A DNA stretch of 64,000 bases from Bradyrhizobium guangxiense (GCF_004114915.1 NZ_CP022219.1:712501-776500), one strand, 5' to 3'. Counted from the stretch's first letter, positions 1 through 11,723 are shown. The notes: generated by a model from the letters alone, not told the origin. Numbers and translations are program-made.

Positions 1-153
1 CATTTGCGCTCGATCGAAGCGCCCTGCTATATCAGTCTCAACGCGCATGTCCTCAACCTCGGCGGCAGCACAAGAACAGGCGCGGCAGATGGGCGAGGGG
101 CTGTATCTCTCCAGTGGCTGATCGTGGGTTCGCAAGGATCGGAGGCCGGCTAG
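1..153 (+). CDS. 3' end of an upstream gene (partial, uncertain frame)
   Basis: Frame 1 is open from the window edge to a TAG at 151-153. Its first 24 or so codons favour G or C at the third position, as real genes here do. Frame 2 is also open and stops at 119-121, overlapping the next GTG start by 8 bases, which would also be a plausible coupled arrangement. I recognise neither peptide and cannot choose firmly between them. Confidence 0.3.
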   Translation, partial: HLRSIEAPCYISLNAHVLNLGGSTRTGAADGRGAVSLQWLIVGSQGSEAG

Positions 154-695
154 GCGTTGCGCTGCTCGTTTGGGTGGCGAGTTGCCTCGTTGCGGCCGCA
201 CAGCAGGCGGACGCGCCCAAGCCGGCCAATATCGACCGCAACGGTGTCCTGATGCTGGTGAGGTCGACGCTGCTGGCGCTGGACCACGCCAACAAGACGG
301 GCAACTACACGGTCCTGCGCGATCTCGGCGCGCCCGGATTTCAGGCCGCCAACACCGCGGCGCGTTTGGCCGAGATCTTCGCCGCTCAGCGCAACGACAA
401 GCTCGACCTGGCGGGCGTTGCCGTCATCGACCCGCAGCTCAGCCTGCTGCCGCAGATCGAGCCGGGCGGGATGATGCGCATGGCGGGCTTCTTTCCATCG
501 GTGCCGTCGCAGGTGAATTTTGAGCTGCTGTACGAGCCGGTCAACAACCAGTGGCGGCTGTTCGGACTCTCGGTCAATGTCGGACAATCGGGGCCGGTCG
601 CGCCCTCGCCGCAGCCCGCGGCCAAGGGGGCGGTATCAGCCAAGCGGCCGGAGGCAAAGGATGCCAGGCCACCCAGCCGGCCTACGCCCAACTGA
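114..695 (+). CDS. hypothetical exported protein, 193 aa
   Basis: The GTG start is followed by a convincing Sec signal peptide: basic residues, then a hydrophobic core around residues 14-28 ending in Ala-Ala-Ala-Gln. The mature part is alpha/beta-like, with a motif LVRSTLLALDHANKTGNY and a conserved-looking segment ending in NNQWRLFGLSVNV. The tail from about residue 160 is rich in Pro, Ala and Lys and probably disordered. It probably works in the periplasm. I do not recognise the family, and nothing in the neighbourhood suggests a specific role. Confidence 0.75.
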   Translation: MADRGFARIGGRLGVALLVWVASCLVAAAQQADAPKPANIDRNGVLMLVRSTLLALDHANKTGNYTVLRDLGAPGFQAANTAARLAEIFAAQRNDKLDLAGVAVIDPQLSLLPQIEPGGMMRMAGFFPSVPSQVNFELLYEPVNNQWRLFGLSVNVGQSGPVAPSPQPAAKGAVSAKRPEAKDARPPSRPTPN

Positions 696-732
696 CGTGC
701 GTTGATCCGATCTCGCTTGAGCCCGGGCGGGT

Positions 733-1185
733 CTATTCCGGGCAGGTCCGCGCGCCCGTGATCAGCGGCCCGATCTCGCGCTCCAGCACCTGCTGCACCA
801 GATCGTAGGAATCGATGATCTCGCGGATCTCGGCCACTAGCCCGCCGCGGAAGGTATAGAATACGGCCATGTCGAACTGCACGATGCGGTCGTTGCTGCG
901 CTTCCTGAAATAGGCCTGCATGTAGGTCGCGACCGCCTGGCCCTCGGCGAGGATGTGCGGTGTCTTGTAGCGGATCTCCGAATAGCGCGACCACACCGTC
1001 TGCCAGAGCTCGCGTAGCTCCTGCTTGCCGTGGCGCGGCACCATATGCGGCAGCACGTCGATCGGCGCATGGGTGAGGAAGTCGACATCGTCGGTGCAGC
1101 ACGCCAGCGCGGCCTCGAGATCGCCACGCGCGAAGGCGTCGAGCAGATGCAGCACGCGTTGCCTGTTCAGCGATTCAACCGTCAT
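733..1185 (-). CDS. SnoaL/NTF2-like protein, 150 aa
   Basis: The length and pattern fit a cone-shaped NTF2-like fold: an N-terminal helix (LLDAFARGDLEAALACCTDD), a central VDFLTHAP segment, a REL-W helix, and strands ending FRGGLVAEIREIIDSYD. This family includes small polyketide cyclases, ketosteroid isomerase-like enzymes and many proteins of unknown ligand. The start at 1185 was chosen over upstream alternatives because GGGAG lies 6 bases before it. The substrate cannot be inferred; the gene stands alone between two exported proteins. Confidence 0.75.
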   Translation of the reverse strand: MTVESLNRQRVLHLLDAFARGDLEAALACCTDDVDFLTHAPIDVLPHMVPRHGKQELRELWQTVWSRYSEIRYKTPHILAEGQAVATYMQAYFRKRSNDRIVQFDMAVFYTFRGGLVAEIREIIDSYDLVQQVLEREIGPLITGARTCPE

Positions 1186-1466
1186 GCTGCTCCCGCCCTC
1201 GTTGGCCGTGGATTGCAAACGCCACCGTGCGCCTCGCAGGTCCATCAATCCGTAAAAACACAGAGGTGCTTGCCAACTAAGTCGCGCGAGCGCCATGCCG
1301 CGTTCATGGGATGCAAGTTCCGGTTGTGCTCCTGTCTGCATCCGGTGCTTTGCACCTCGTGATGACGCTGCATGCCTATCTGCGCGACGCGTCTTGCCCA
1401 GGTGCTGGAACCCGAACCCAGCCGTGCCCGTTGAAAGCGCAGCATTGCATCCGGAGATATCGGTCC

Positions 1467-1700
1467 ATGAAATCTATCGTCGCCATCGCCACCGTGCTGC
1501 TCATGTGCAGCGCGACCTCCGCGGCCAACGCCAAGGGCTGCATCAAGGGCGCCATCGTCGGCGGCGTCGCCGGCCACTATGCCGGTCATCACGGCGTGCT
1601 GGGCGCCGCCGCCGCCTGCCTCTACGGCCGGCACCACGCCAGGGAGCAGGAGAAGCAGCGGCAGCAGCAGAGCCAGGTCAACGGGCAGGGGAAGCTGTAG
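1467..1700 (+). CDS. small exported glycine-zipper-like protein, 77 aa
   Basis: The start at MKSIVAIATV gives a clean signal peptide cleaved near Ala-Asn-Ala (residues 20-22), with GGAGA upstream. The mature peptide has a short Gly/Ala/His segment (GAIVGGVAGHYAGHHGVLGAAAA) resembling glycine-zipper outer-membrane-associated peptides, then a charged Gln/Arg tail. It has two Cys residues, in GCIKG and ACLYG. A longer reading in the same frame from 1311 lacks a signal sequence and was rejected. Confidence 0.7.
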   Translation: MKSIVAIATVLLMCSATSAANAKGCIKGAIVGGVAGHYAGHHGVLGAAAACLYGRHHAREQEKQRQQQSQVNGQGKL

Positions 1701-1818
1701 CCTCCGTTATTCCGAGGCGCGGCAACCTGCCCCCGAAGTTCGAAGGCGGCGAGCTATGATGCGCAACTGTGCATCTGAGACCCAATAACCACGACAAGCG
1801 CGAACGAAACTCCGCCGC

Positions 1819-4719
<2,901 letters not shown>

Positions 4720-4812
4720 GGGGCGAATATGGGACGAGTCCGCCCCGCAATAAAGGGCGAATGCCCCGCGCCATGCAGCCTGCTGACAGCAGGTTGGCAG
4801 CAGCCTCTGGCC

Positions 4813-5043
4813 TCACGCCGCCGGCAGCGGACCCTCGTCGTCCTCGGCGGCCTGATAGGGCTCCAGGATGTCGAGGTGGACGCCGCCGCAATCGGTGCAG
4901 CGCATGGTCCAGTACTCGCATCCGGCGCGGCCGCCGATCACCCGGAGTACCGTGAGATCACCGTCGCAATCAGGGCAGTTCGACAACACCTGGCGGACGT
5001 AAATCCTCGGCCGCGACGTGTCTTCGAAGTCGATGACTGACAT
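4813..5043 (-). CDS. small zinc-ribbon-like protein, 76 aa
   Basis: Two CxxC pairs, CPDC (about 23-26) and CTDC (about 49-52), are about 22 residues apart and look like a zinc ribbon. The C-terminus is acidic. The start at 5043 is supported by a strong purine-rich GAGGGGGG upstream. It lies between uvrB and another small minus-strand gene, all in one direction. The function is unknown; a nucleic-acid or protein-binding zinc module is an inference only. Confidence 0.7.
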   Translation of the reverse strand: MSVIDFEDTSRPRIYVRQVLSNCPDCDGDLTVLRVIGGRAGCEYWTMRCTDCGGVHLDILEPYQAAEDDEGPLPAA

Positions 5044-5096
5044 GACCGGTCGCCCCCCTCTTGAACTGCACTGTCCCTGGTTTGCTTGCTGTCCGC

Positions 5097-5321
5097 TTAT
5101 TCGTCGTCGCTGTCGGCCCGGCGGCGGAAGCGGTCGATGTGGTGCTTGGCATCGGCGATCGCGGCGTTCTGATCGGGCCAGGCGAAACCGACCTCCATGG
5201 CCGGAAACAGCACGCCGTCGATGGCGACGGGGCTGAGGTCGGCGCGGCGGATGCGGGCGTGCCAAAGGCCTTTGCCGGCCTCGAAAGATTCGATGTCAAA
5301 GCCGTCGTAGAGGGTCGTCAT
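5097..5321 (-). CDS. conserved hypothetical protein, 74 aa
   Basis: This is a compact soluble protein (MTTLYDGFDIESFEAGKGLWHARI...) with strand-turn-strand character and a C-terminal helix DAKHHIDRFRRRAD. It precedes the zinc-ribbon gene by 53 bases on the same strand, so the two may be co-transcribed. A GTG start 15 bases upstream (5336) is also possible; neither has a strong ribosome-binding site. I do not recognise its family. Confidence 0.6.
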   Translation of the reverse strand: MTTLYDGFDIESFEAGKGLWHARIRRADLSPVAIDGVLFPAMEVGFAWPDQNAAIADAKHHIDRFRRRADSDDE

Positions 5322-5491
5322 GAGTGTAGGTCCCACTTTTCTTTTCGGAGGGTCAGGGAATCACGATTGCGGATTTCAGGATGTGAAGCCGTTCACACGG
5401 CGGCGGCTTTTTTGCCTGACACATGACAGGCGCCGGTTCCGCACCGTTGCGCGCTTCCTTCCCTGAAGGGGGGGCCGCCTGCGGCTGGCGC

Positions 5492-6412
5492 TCAGTTCCG
5501 CGCGGCGGCGCGGCCGATCCGCCGCGGGCGGGCGGCGGGTTCCGCTGCGGCGCGCATGATCCAGCGGCGGAACGCGGCAAAGTCGCGCTGCTCGGTCTGG
5601 AAGCTGCGATAGAGCAGATACCAGCGCATGCCCTTGGGCACTGAAAGATCGAACGGCGCGACCAGCCGGCCGGCGGCGAGGTCGTCGTCGATATAGGGCC
5701 GGATGCCCATGGCGATGCCGAGCCCGTCGGCGGCGGCCTGCAGCGCCTGGCCGTAGAACTGGAACTCGGGCCCGCGCGCGTTGATCCGCGTCACGCCCGC
5801 GGCCTTCAGCCAGATCGGCCAGTCCTCGGGTGAGTGCGCCACGCGGATCAGGGTTGGCCCCTTCAAATCGGCGGGGGGCTTCAGGGCACTCGCAAGGCGG
5901 GGCACGCAGACCGGGGTGAGGTCGCCGGCGAACAGCGGCTCGGCGACGAGGCCGGGCCAGTCGCCGGTGCCGAGCTTGATGCCGCAGCTCCAGTCCTCGC
6001 CGAACGGCACCGCCGCGCCGCCGGTGGTGAAGCGCACCTCGATGTCGGGCTCCTCGCTGCGGAACTCCGACAGGCGCGGGATCAGCCAGCGCATCGCAAA
6101 GGTATGGCCGACGCCGATGGTGAGCACGCGGACGCTCGCGGGCGCCGTCACCTGCGCGGTGAGGCTGGCCAGCGCATCGAAGATCGGCGTCAGCCCGCTT
6201 TGATAGGCGCGGCCGGCCTGCGTCAGCACCAGTCGGTTGGCCTTGCGTTCGAACAGCGCGACGCCGAGCCGCTCCTCCAGCAGATGCACCATGCGGCTGA
6301 CGGCGGCCGCCGACACGCTCAGCTCGAGCCCGGCCGCGGCAAAGCTGCCGGTCCGCGCCGCCGCCTCGAATGCCTTGATGCCGTTGAGAAACAGCAGCCG
6401 CCGCAAATGCAA
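5492..6412 (-). CDS. LysR-family transcriptional regulator (GcvA-like)
   Basis: The N-terminal winged helix-turn-helix is clear (GIKAFEAAARTGSFAAAGLELSVSAAAVSRMVHLLEERLG, residues 10-50). It is followed by the usual linker helix and an effector-binding domain, giving 306 aa as expected for the family. The start is TTG, with GAAGGG just upstream; no ATG lies in range. The gene is divergent from the TSUP exporter at 6586 with 173 bases between them, so it is the natural candidate regulator of that exporter. Its effector is unknown. Confidence 0.93.
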   Translation of the reverse strand: MHLRRLLFLNGIKAFEAAARTGSFAAAGLELSVSAAAVSRMVHLLEERLGVALFERKANRLVLTQAGRAYQSGLTPIFDALASLTAQVTAPASVRVLTIGVGHTFAMRWLIPRLSEFRSEEPDIEVRFTTGGAAVPFGEDWSCGIKLGTGDWPGLVAEPLFAGDLTPVCVPRLASALKPPADLKGPTLIRVAHSPEDWPIWLKAAGVTRINARGPEFQFYGQALQAAADGLGIAMGIRPYIDDDLAAGRLVAPFDLSVPKGMRWYLLYRSFQTEQRDFAAFRRWIMRAAAEPAARPRRIGRAAARN

Positions 6413-6585
6413 GACCCTTCTGCACCACCCTCAGGAAAGCTGAGGCCAGGCCAAGATAACTCAGTTTGCGCGAGCGAGGCAAGCAAGGCACAAGAATGAG
6501 AGTAATTCCAAGTTGATTTACCGGGAGGTGTCGCTGCCTTCGCCTCTCCCCGCGTCCCTTACTTGCCATACCGGAGAATCTCCAC

Positions 6586-7365
6586 GTGACGCCCGTCATG
6601 ACCGCTGCCCTCGGATTGCTGATGGTCGCCACCGCGTTCCTGTCGGGGCTGTTCGGCATGGCGGGCGGGCTGATCCTGATCGGCGTGCTGCTGGCTCTGA
6701 TGCCGCTGCCGACCGCGATGGTGCTGCATGCGATCACGCAGATGGCCTCGAACGGCTGGCGCGCATTCCTGTGGCGGGCGCATATCCGCTGGCGGCCGGT
6801 CGCAAACTACATGGTCGGCGCTGCCGTCGCGCTCGCGGCCTGGTCGCTCACCCGCTACGTTCCGGACAAGCCGATGGCGTTGCTGCTGCTCGGCATCACC
6901 CCGTTCATGGCGCGGCTGTTGCCCGCGAACATCAAGCCGGATCCCGACCGTCTCTGGCAGGGCACGGTCTACGGCACGATCTGCATGGGGCTGATGCTGA
7001 TGACCGGCGTCTCCGGTCCGCTGCTCGACACCTTCTTCCTCGGCGGCGATTTCGGACGGCGCGAGAAAGTGGCGACCAAGGCGATGTGCCAGCTCGTCAG
7101 CCATTTCACCAAGCTGATTTATTTCGGCGGCATCATCGACCAGGCCGCGAGCCTCGATCCCGTGCTCGCCGGCGTCGCCGTTGCAGCCTCGATGGTCGGC
7201 ACCACGCTGGCGCGGCGCATCCTCGAAGCCATGACCGACCAGCAGTTCATCGCCTGGTCGAACAAGCTGATCACCACCATTGCCTGCTACTACATCGTCC
7301 ATGGCGGCTGGCTGTTGCTTCGTGCGCCGGTTCTGGCCGCCTTCGACAAGGGAGGTTTGCAATGA
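6586..7365 (+). CDS. TSUP/TauE-SafE family membrane transporter
   Basis: The 259-aa protein is almost entirely hydrophobic, with seven or eight predicted membrane spans. It opens with the family-typical FLSGLFGMAGGLILIGVLLALMP, and a second inverted-repeat half begins near YFGGIIDQAASLDPVL. TSUP proteins move sulfite, organosulfonates or other small anions. GTG is the start, with GGAG 11 bases upstream. The stop overlaps the next ATG (ATGA), so the following small gene is translationally coupled. The LysR gene next door probably controls both. Confidence 0.88.
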   Translation: MTPVMTAALGLLMVATAFLSGLFGMAGGLILIGVLLALMPLPTAMVLHAITQMASNGWRAFLWRAHIRWRPVANYMVGAAVALAAWSLTRYVPDKPMALLLLGITPFMARLLPANIKPDPDRLWQGTVYGTICMGLMLMTGVSGPLLDTFFLGGDFGRREKVATKAMCQLVSHFTKLIYFGGIIDQAASLDPVLAGVAVAASMVGTTLARRILEAMTDQQFIAWSNKLITTIACYYIVHGGWLLLRAPVLAAFDKGGLQ

Positions 7366-7592
7366 GCGAGACCGCCGATCCGCTGGTGCTGGACTTCGTC
7401 GAATGGGTCGCGCGCGAGCCGCGCGCCTATGCGGAGGTGATCGCGACCTGGAAGACCTCGTGCCCGCGCCTCACCGTCTGGGAGGACGCCGCGGACCGCG
7501 GCTACGTCGCACGCGAAACGATTGCGGGTCTCGGGCTGGTGATCGCTGTGACGGAAGGCGGCGAGAGGCTGCTGCGCGCGAACGGGCGGTAG
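7362..7592 (+). CDS. hypothetical protein coupled to the TSUP exporter, 76 aa
   Basis: Its ATG overlaps the stop of the transporter by four bases and is preceded by GGAGG inside the transporter's 3' end, a classic sign of coupled translation. The protein is soluble and helical (LDFVEWVAREPRAYAEVIATWKTSCPRLTVWEDAADRGYV), ending in a strand plus a basic helix. It may be a small partner or winged-helix-like domain, but I cannot place it in a family. Confidence 0.7.
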   Translation: MSETADPLVLDFVEWVAREPRAYAEVIATWKTSCPRLTVWEDAADRGYVARETIAGLGLVIAVTEGGERLLRANGR

Positions 7593-7620
7593 TTCTTCGC
7601 CTCTCCCCGCGTCCTCGCTG

Positions 7621-7836
7621 TCATCATCCGCGAAGGCGGATGATCCAGTAATCACCAGCGGCGGCGTGTTATGACTGCCGCGGCGTACTGGATGCCCAGC
7701 CTTCGTGGGCATGACGACGGATGTTGGTGTGCGCACCTCTCTCCACATCATCATTGCGAGCGCAAGCGAAGCAATCCAGAATGTCTCCGCGGAAGCAGTC
7801 TGGATTGCTTCGTCGCAAGGGCTCCTCGCAACGACG
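7621..7836 (+). repeat. two composite palindromic intergenic repeats
   Basis: The gap between 7593 and 7858 is filled by two different palindromic units. The first (7621-7719) has hairpins TCATCCGC/GCGGATGA and TGCCCA/TGGGCA and inverted ATCCAGTA/TACTGGAT arms. The second (7751-7836) begins TCATTGCGAGCGCAAGCGAA and carries inverted GAAGCAATCCAGA (7769-7781) and TCTGGATTGCTTC (7799-7811). They look like REP or MITE-like elements dispersed in bradyrhizobial genomes. Confidence 0.7.
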
Positions 7837-7858
7837 GAGCATGAGGAGGCCGCCAACC

Positions 7859-8557
7859 ATGTCACTCAAGCTCTACGAACTCGTCGGCACCGATCCCGCG
7901 CGCCCCTTCAGCCCGTATTGCTGGCGCACGCGGATGGCGCTGGCGCACAAGGGCCTTGCGGCGGAATCGCTGCCCTGGCGCTTCACCGAGAAGAGCGCGC
8001 TTCAGCCGCACGGGTCGGAGAGGGTGCCGGTGCTGCTGCACCATGACAAGCCGATCGTCGATTCCTGGACCATCGCGACCTATCTCGAGGACAATTTTCC
8101 GGACCGTCCGTCGCTGTTCGGCGGCGAGGGCGGCCGCGCCATGGCGCGCTTGATCAATGCTTTCGGCGACATCGCCATCGTCGGCGGCATCTTTCCGCTT
8201 ATTGTCGCCGACATCCCGAACAATCTCACCGAGATCGACGCGGCCTATTTCCGCACGTCGCGCGAGGCGCGCTTCGGCGGCAAGACCCTGGAACAGGTCA
8301 TGGCAAGCCGCGACACCGGCGTGGTCGCCTTCCGCAAGTCGCTGGAAATCATGCGGCAGACCCTGAAGAAGCAGCCTTATCTCGGCGGCGAAGCGCCGAA
8401 CTACGCTGACTACATCGTGTTCGGCGGTTTCCAATGGGCGCGCGTGGTGAGTCCGTTCAAGCTGCTGGAGGCGGACGATCCCGTTTATGCCTGGCGCGAG
8501 AAGCTGCTGGACGCGTTCGACGGCACGGCGCGGAAGTCGCCGGGGTATGAGGTGTAA
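7859..8557 (+). CDS. glutathione S-transferase family protein
   Basis: This 232-aa protein has an N-terminal thioredoxin-fold domain: a PFSPYCWRTRMAL catalytic-face segment (about 15-27), the cis-Pro motif ERVPVLLH, then DSWTIATYLEDNFPD, which matches the glutathione gamma-glutamyl site. An all-helical C-terminal domain follows. The overall pattern resembles the LigE/beta-etherase-like branch, but the substrate is not inferable. The ATG at 7859 follows a purine-rich GGAGG. It is isolated from its neighbours by repeats. Confidence 0.88.
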   Translation: MSLKLYELVGTDPARPFSPYCWRTRMALAHKGLAAESLPWRFTEKSALQPHGSERVPVLLHHDKPIVDSWTIATYLEDNFPDRPSLFGGEGGRAMARLINAFGDIAIVGGIFPLIVADIPNNLTEIDAAYFRTSREARFGGKTLEQVMASRDTGVVAFRKSLEIMRQTLKKQPYLGGEAPNYADYIVFGGFQWARVVSPFKLLEADDPVYAWREKLLDAFDGTARKSPGYEV

Positions 8558-8572
8558 ACTTCGTCGCCCGGA

Positions 8573-8791
8573 TTACGCTTGCGCTCCATCCGGGCTACGG
8601 GCTGCCTCCGCCGCCGCTTTGCGCAAACACGCCCGGCACAGGCAGTCCTCGCCCGCGACGGGCATCGGCAGCTTTGCGGCTTCCTCCGCGCACCAGCAAT
8701 CGCCCGAGAGATCGCAAGTAAACTCGGTGCCGCAGCGCGCGCAGGCGAGGCGGCGTGGTTCCGGCGACGAGGATTCTTTCCGATTTGTCAT
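8573..8791 (-). CDS. cysteine-rich CWC family protein, 72 aa
   Basis: The compact Cys pattern CARCGTEFTCDLSGDCWCAEE (residues 17-37) followed by CLCRACL (about 50-56) is the signature of the cysteine-rich CWC family (Pfam name), small proteins thought to bind metal. The role is not established. The ATG at 8791 faces away from the DUF1800 gene. Its 3' end comes within 16 bases of the end of the convergent glutathione transferase gene. Confidence 0.8.
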   Translation of the reverse strand: MTNRKESSSPEPRRLACARCGTEFTCDLSGDCWCAEEAAKLPMPVAGEDCLCRACLRKAAAEAARSPDGAQA

Positions 8792-8905
8792 GATTTGCGC
8801 CGAAGCTTCGCCGTGATTTTCATGTCGGGTTCATCGGTCATTGCGATATATTAGGCAACGCGCGCGGATACGGAAAGCGGCTCCCGGCACGCGAAGGACA
8901 AATCG

Positions 8906-10453
8906 ATGGCCCGCGATTCGCAAGCTGCGCTCGTCGCGCTCAACCGTTTTGGCCTCGGCGCCCGTGGCGGCGCCTCGGGCGATCTCATCAATGCAAGCTC
9001 CGATCCGCGCGGTTTCGTCAAGGCGGAGCTCGCCCGTCCGAGCAGCGTGTTGCTGGAGGCACCCGGTCTGCAGTCGACGCAGCAACTCGGCCAGGCCGTA
9101 TTCGGCTATCAGGATCAGGTCAAGCAGGCGCGCGAAGCGGCGAAGACCGCCGCGCCCGCCGAGACGCCGGCGCCGGGCGAACAGAAGCCCGCTCCCCGCC
9201 GCAATCTCTCGCTGAACGCGGCCGCGACGGAGATCGCCGGCCAGATGAGCGAAGCGAAACCGGCCGACAATGCATCGAAGCCCGAGACCATGCAGCCGGG
9301 CGTTGCCGCGCCGGCCGCAAAGCCTGCGCCGCAGCCGCTCAACGTGATTCAAAAGACCTTCCGCTCCGAAGCGCTGGCGCGGTTGCAGCGCGCGACGCTG
9401 ATCACCTGCGGCTTCACCGAGCGGCTCGTGGGGTTCTGGTCCAATCATTTCTGCATCTCCGCGAGTAAGGGCGAGCTGGCGCGGATCTGGGCCGGCGCGT
9501 TCGAGCGCGAGGCGATCCGGCCGCACGTGCTCGGCCGCTTCGCCGACATGCTGAAGGCGGTCGAGCAGCATCCGGCGATGCTGTTCTTCCTCGACAACCA
9601 GCAATCACTCGGGCCGGACTCGCGCGCGGGCCAGAACCGCAAACGCGGCCTGAACGAAAATCTCGCGCGCGAGATCATGGAGCTGCATACGCTCGGCGTC
9701 GGCGGCGGCTATACGCAGGACGACGTCGCCTCGCTCGCGCGCATCATCACCGGCTGGACCTTCGCTGGAAGGCAGGGGCAGTTGGGTGCCCCGGGTTCCT
9801 TCGTGTTCAACGCCAACGCACACCAGCCGGGCGCGCAAATGCTGCTCGGCAGGACCTACGAGCCGGCCGGTCTTGCGCAGGGCGAGGCGGCGCTCGCGGA
9901 CATCGCGCGGCATCCCTCGACCGCCAATTTCATCGCCACCAAGTTCGTCCGCCATTTCGTTGCCGACGATCCGCCGCCGGCGCTGATTGCGCGCCTGCGC
10001 GATGTCTTCATCAAGACCGACGGCGATCTCAAGGCGCTGGCGACGGCGCTGGTCGATTCCGACGAGGCCTGGCGCGCGCCGCTGACCAAGATGCGCAGCC
10101 CTTACGATTTCCTCGTCGCGAGTGGCCGGCTGCTGGCACGCGTGCCGGAGGATCCCGGCGTATATCTGAACAGTCTCAATCTGCTGGGACAGCCGCTGTG
10201 GTCGCCGGCCGGGCCGAACGGCTTCCCGGATACAACCGCCGCCTGGGCCGCGCCCGAAGGGATGAAGCTCAGGCTCGATATCGCGGCGCAGATCGGCGCG
10301 CGGCTCGGCAACAACATCGATCCGCTCGATCTCCTGGAATTCGCTGCGGCCGATGCGGCCTCGATCGAAACGCGGAGAACCGTCGAGCGCGCGGAATCGC
10401 GCCAGCAGGCTCTGACGCTGCTCTTGATGTCGCCGGAAATGCAGAGGAGGTGA
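8906..10453 (+). CDS. DUF1800 family protein
   Basis: The 515-aa protein carries the DUF1800 hallmarks: an N-terminal ALVALNRFGLGARGG, SNHFCIS, a LAREIMELHTLGVGGGYTQDDV motif, the IITGWTF segment, and the terminal LLMSPEMQRR. Residues about 75-150 are an Ala/Pro/Lys-rich insert. No signal peptide is evident. GAAGGA precedes the ATG. The gene is followed after only 2 bases by a DUF1501 gene, the usual partner of this family. The biochemical function is unknown; the pair is thought to act in the cell envelope. Confidence 0.92.
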   Translation: MARDSQAALVALNRFGLGARGGASGDLINASSDPRGFVKAELARPSSVLLEAPGLQSTQQLGQAVFGYQDQVKQAREAAKTAAPAETPAPGEQKPAPRRNLSLNAAATEIAGQMSEAKPADNASKPETMQPGVAAPAAKPAPQPLNVIQKTFRSEALARLQRATLITCGFTERLVGFWSNHFCISASKGELARIWAGAFEREAIRPHVLGRFADMLKAVEQHPAMLFFLDNQQSLGPDSRAGQNRKRGLNENLAREIMELHTLGVGGGYTQDDVASLARIITGWTFAGRQGQLGAPGSFVFNANAHQPGAQMLLGRTYEPAGLAQGEAALADIARHPSTANFIATKFVRHFVADDPPPALIARLRDVFIKTDGDLKALATALVDSDEAWRAPLTKMRSPYDFLVASGRLLARVPEDPGVYLNSLNLLGQPLWSPAGPNGFPDTTAAWAAPEGMKLRLDIAAQIGARLGNNIDPLDLLEFAAADAASIETRRTVERAESRQQALTLLLMSPEMQRR

Positions 10454-10455
10454 CG

Positions 10456-11670
10456 ATGGACTGCACCGAGAACCGGCTGCTCACCTCGCGCCGCAATGTC
10501 CTGCTCGGCGGCGCCTCATTCGCGGCCTGGGCCTATTTGCCGAAATTCGCCCGCGCGTCCGACGGCCGCGATCCCCGGCTGATCGTGGTGATCCTGCGCG
10601 GCGCGCTCGATGGCCTTTCGACCGTTGCGCCGGTCGGCGACCCCGACTATGCCGGCCTGCACGGCACGATCGCGCTCACGAGCGACGGCGCGCATCCTGC
10701 GATCGCGCTCGATTCCTTCTTCGCGTTGCATCCGGCGATGCCGGAATTCGCGCGCATGTATCGCGATCGCCATGCCGCGGTGATTCACGCCGTGGCGACG
10801 CCCTATCGCGACCGCTCGCATTTCGACGGCCAGGACGTGCTCGAGAGCGGCTATGCCGGGCCGGGCCGCGTGCAGTCCGGCTGGCTCAACCGGGCGCTGG
10901 AGGCGCTGCCGCGGGGCGCGCGCGTCTCGAGCGGTCTTGCGGTCGGCCCCACCACGCCGCTGGTGCTGCGCGGCAATGCGCCGACCGTGGGCTGGGCGCC
11001 GGTGGCGCTGCCGCAGGCCGATGACGACACGGCAATGCGCCTCGTCGATCTCTATCGCCACCGCGATCCCGCGTTGGCGATGGCGCTGTCGCAGGGCCTC
11101 CAGCTCGAGAAGGCCGCGAGCGGCGACGACATGAAACGCAAGCCGGGCGATGCGGTGGCGCAGATGCGCCAGGTCGCGCGTGGCGCGGCCAAGCTGATGG
11201 CGGCGGATGACGGCCCGCGCATTGCCGCGCTCGCTTTCGACGGCTGGGACACCCATGCCAATGAAGGCGGCCCGGTCGGCCGTCTCGCCTTCCTGCTCGG
11301 CGGGCTCGACGGGGCACTCGCCGAGTTCGAAAGCGGCTTGGGGGAGCGCTGGCGCGACACCGTCGTCGTCGTCGCCACCGAATTCGGCCGCACCGCGCGC
11401 ATCAACGGCACCGACGGCACCGATCACGGCACGGGAACGATCGCGCTGCTCGCCGGCGGTGCCGTGAAGGGCGGCCGCGTCATCACCGACTGGCCGGGTC
11501 TCAAGCTCGGCTACCTTCACGAAGGGCGCGATCTCAAGCCGACGACGGACCTGCGCGCGGTCATCAAGGGCGTGCTGCACGACCAATTCGGCCTGTCCGA
11601 TCGCGTGCTGGCAGAGACGGTGTTCCCGGATAGCGCAGCGGCACGGCCGATGCAGGGATTGGTGACATAA
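10456..11670 (+). CDS. DUF1501 family protein, Tat-exported
   Basis: This is a 404-aa protein of the alkaline-phosphatase/sulfatase-like DUF1501 superfamily. The N-terminus TSRRNVLLGGASFAAWAYLP is a twin-arginine signal, so the protein is probably folded, perhaps with metal, before export. Family motifs include VVILRGALDGLSTVAPVGD, HAVATPYRDRSHFDGQDVLESG, DGWDTHANEGG and VATEFGRTARINGTDGTDHGTG. The start at 10456 follows GAGGAGG inside the end of the DUF1800 gene, giving tight coupling. Confidence 0.92.
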   Translation: MDCTENRLLTSRRNVLLGGASFAAWAYLPKFARASDGRDPRLIVVILRGALDGLSTVAPVGDPDYAGLHGTIALTSDGAHPAIALDSFFALHPAMPEFARMYRDRHAAVIHAVATPYRDRSHFDGQDVLESGYAGPGRVQSGWLNRALEALPRGARVSSGLAVGPTTPLVLRGNAPTVGWAPVALPQADDDTAMRLVDLYRHRDPALAMALSQGLQLEKAASGDDMKRKPGDAVAQMRQVARGAAKLMAADDGPRIAALAFDGWDTHANEGGPVGRLAFLLGGLDGALAEFESGLGERWRDTVVVVATEFGRTARINGTDGTDHGTGTIALLAGGAVKGGRVITDWPGLKLGYLHEGRDLKPTTDLRAVIKGVLHDQFGLSDRVLAETVFPDSAAARPMQGLVT

Positions 11671-11680
11671 CCACCACTGC

Positions 11681-11723
11681 CGTCATTCCGGGCCCGCGCC
11701 TTGCGGCGCGTCGCGGAATGACG
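11681..11723 (+). repeat. GTCATTCCGGG-type palindromic repeat
   Basis: The outer arms CGTCATTCCG and CGGAATGACG enclose a GC-rich inner hairpin. The same unit occurs at 35738-35779, 39286-39395 and 55862-55917, always between genes and near a gene's 3' end. It is typical of REP-like elements. Confidence 0.7.
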
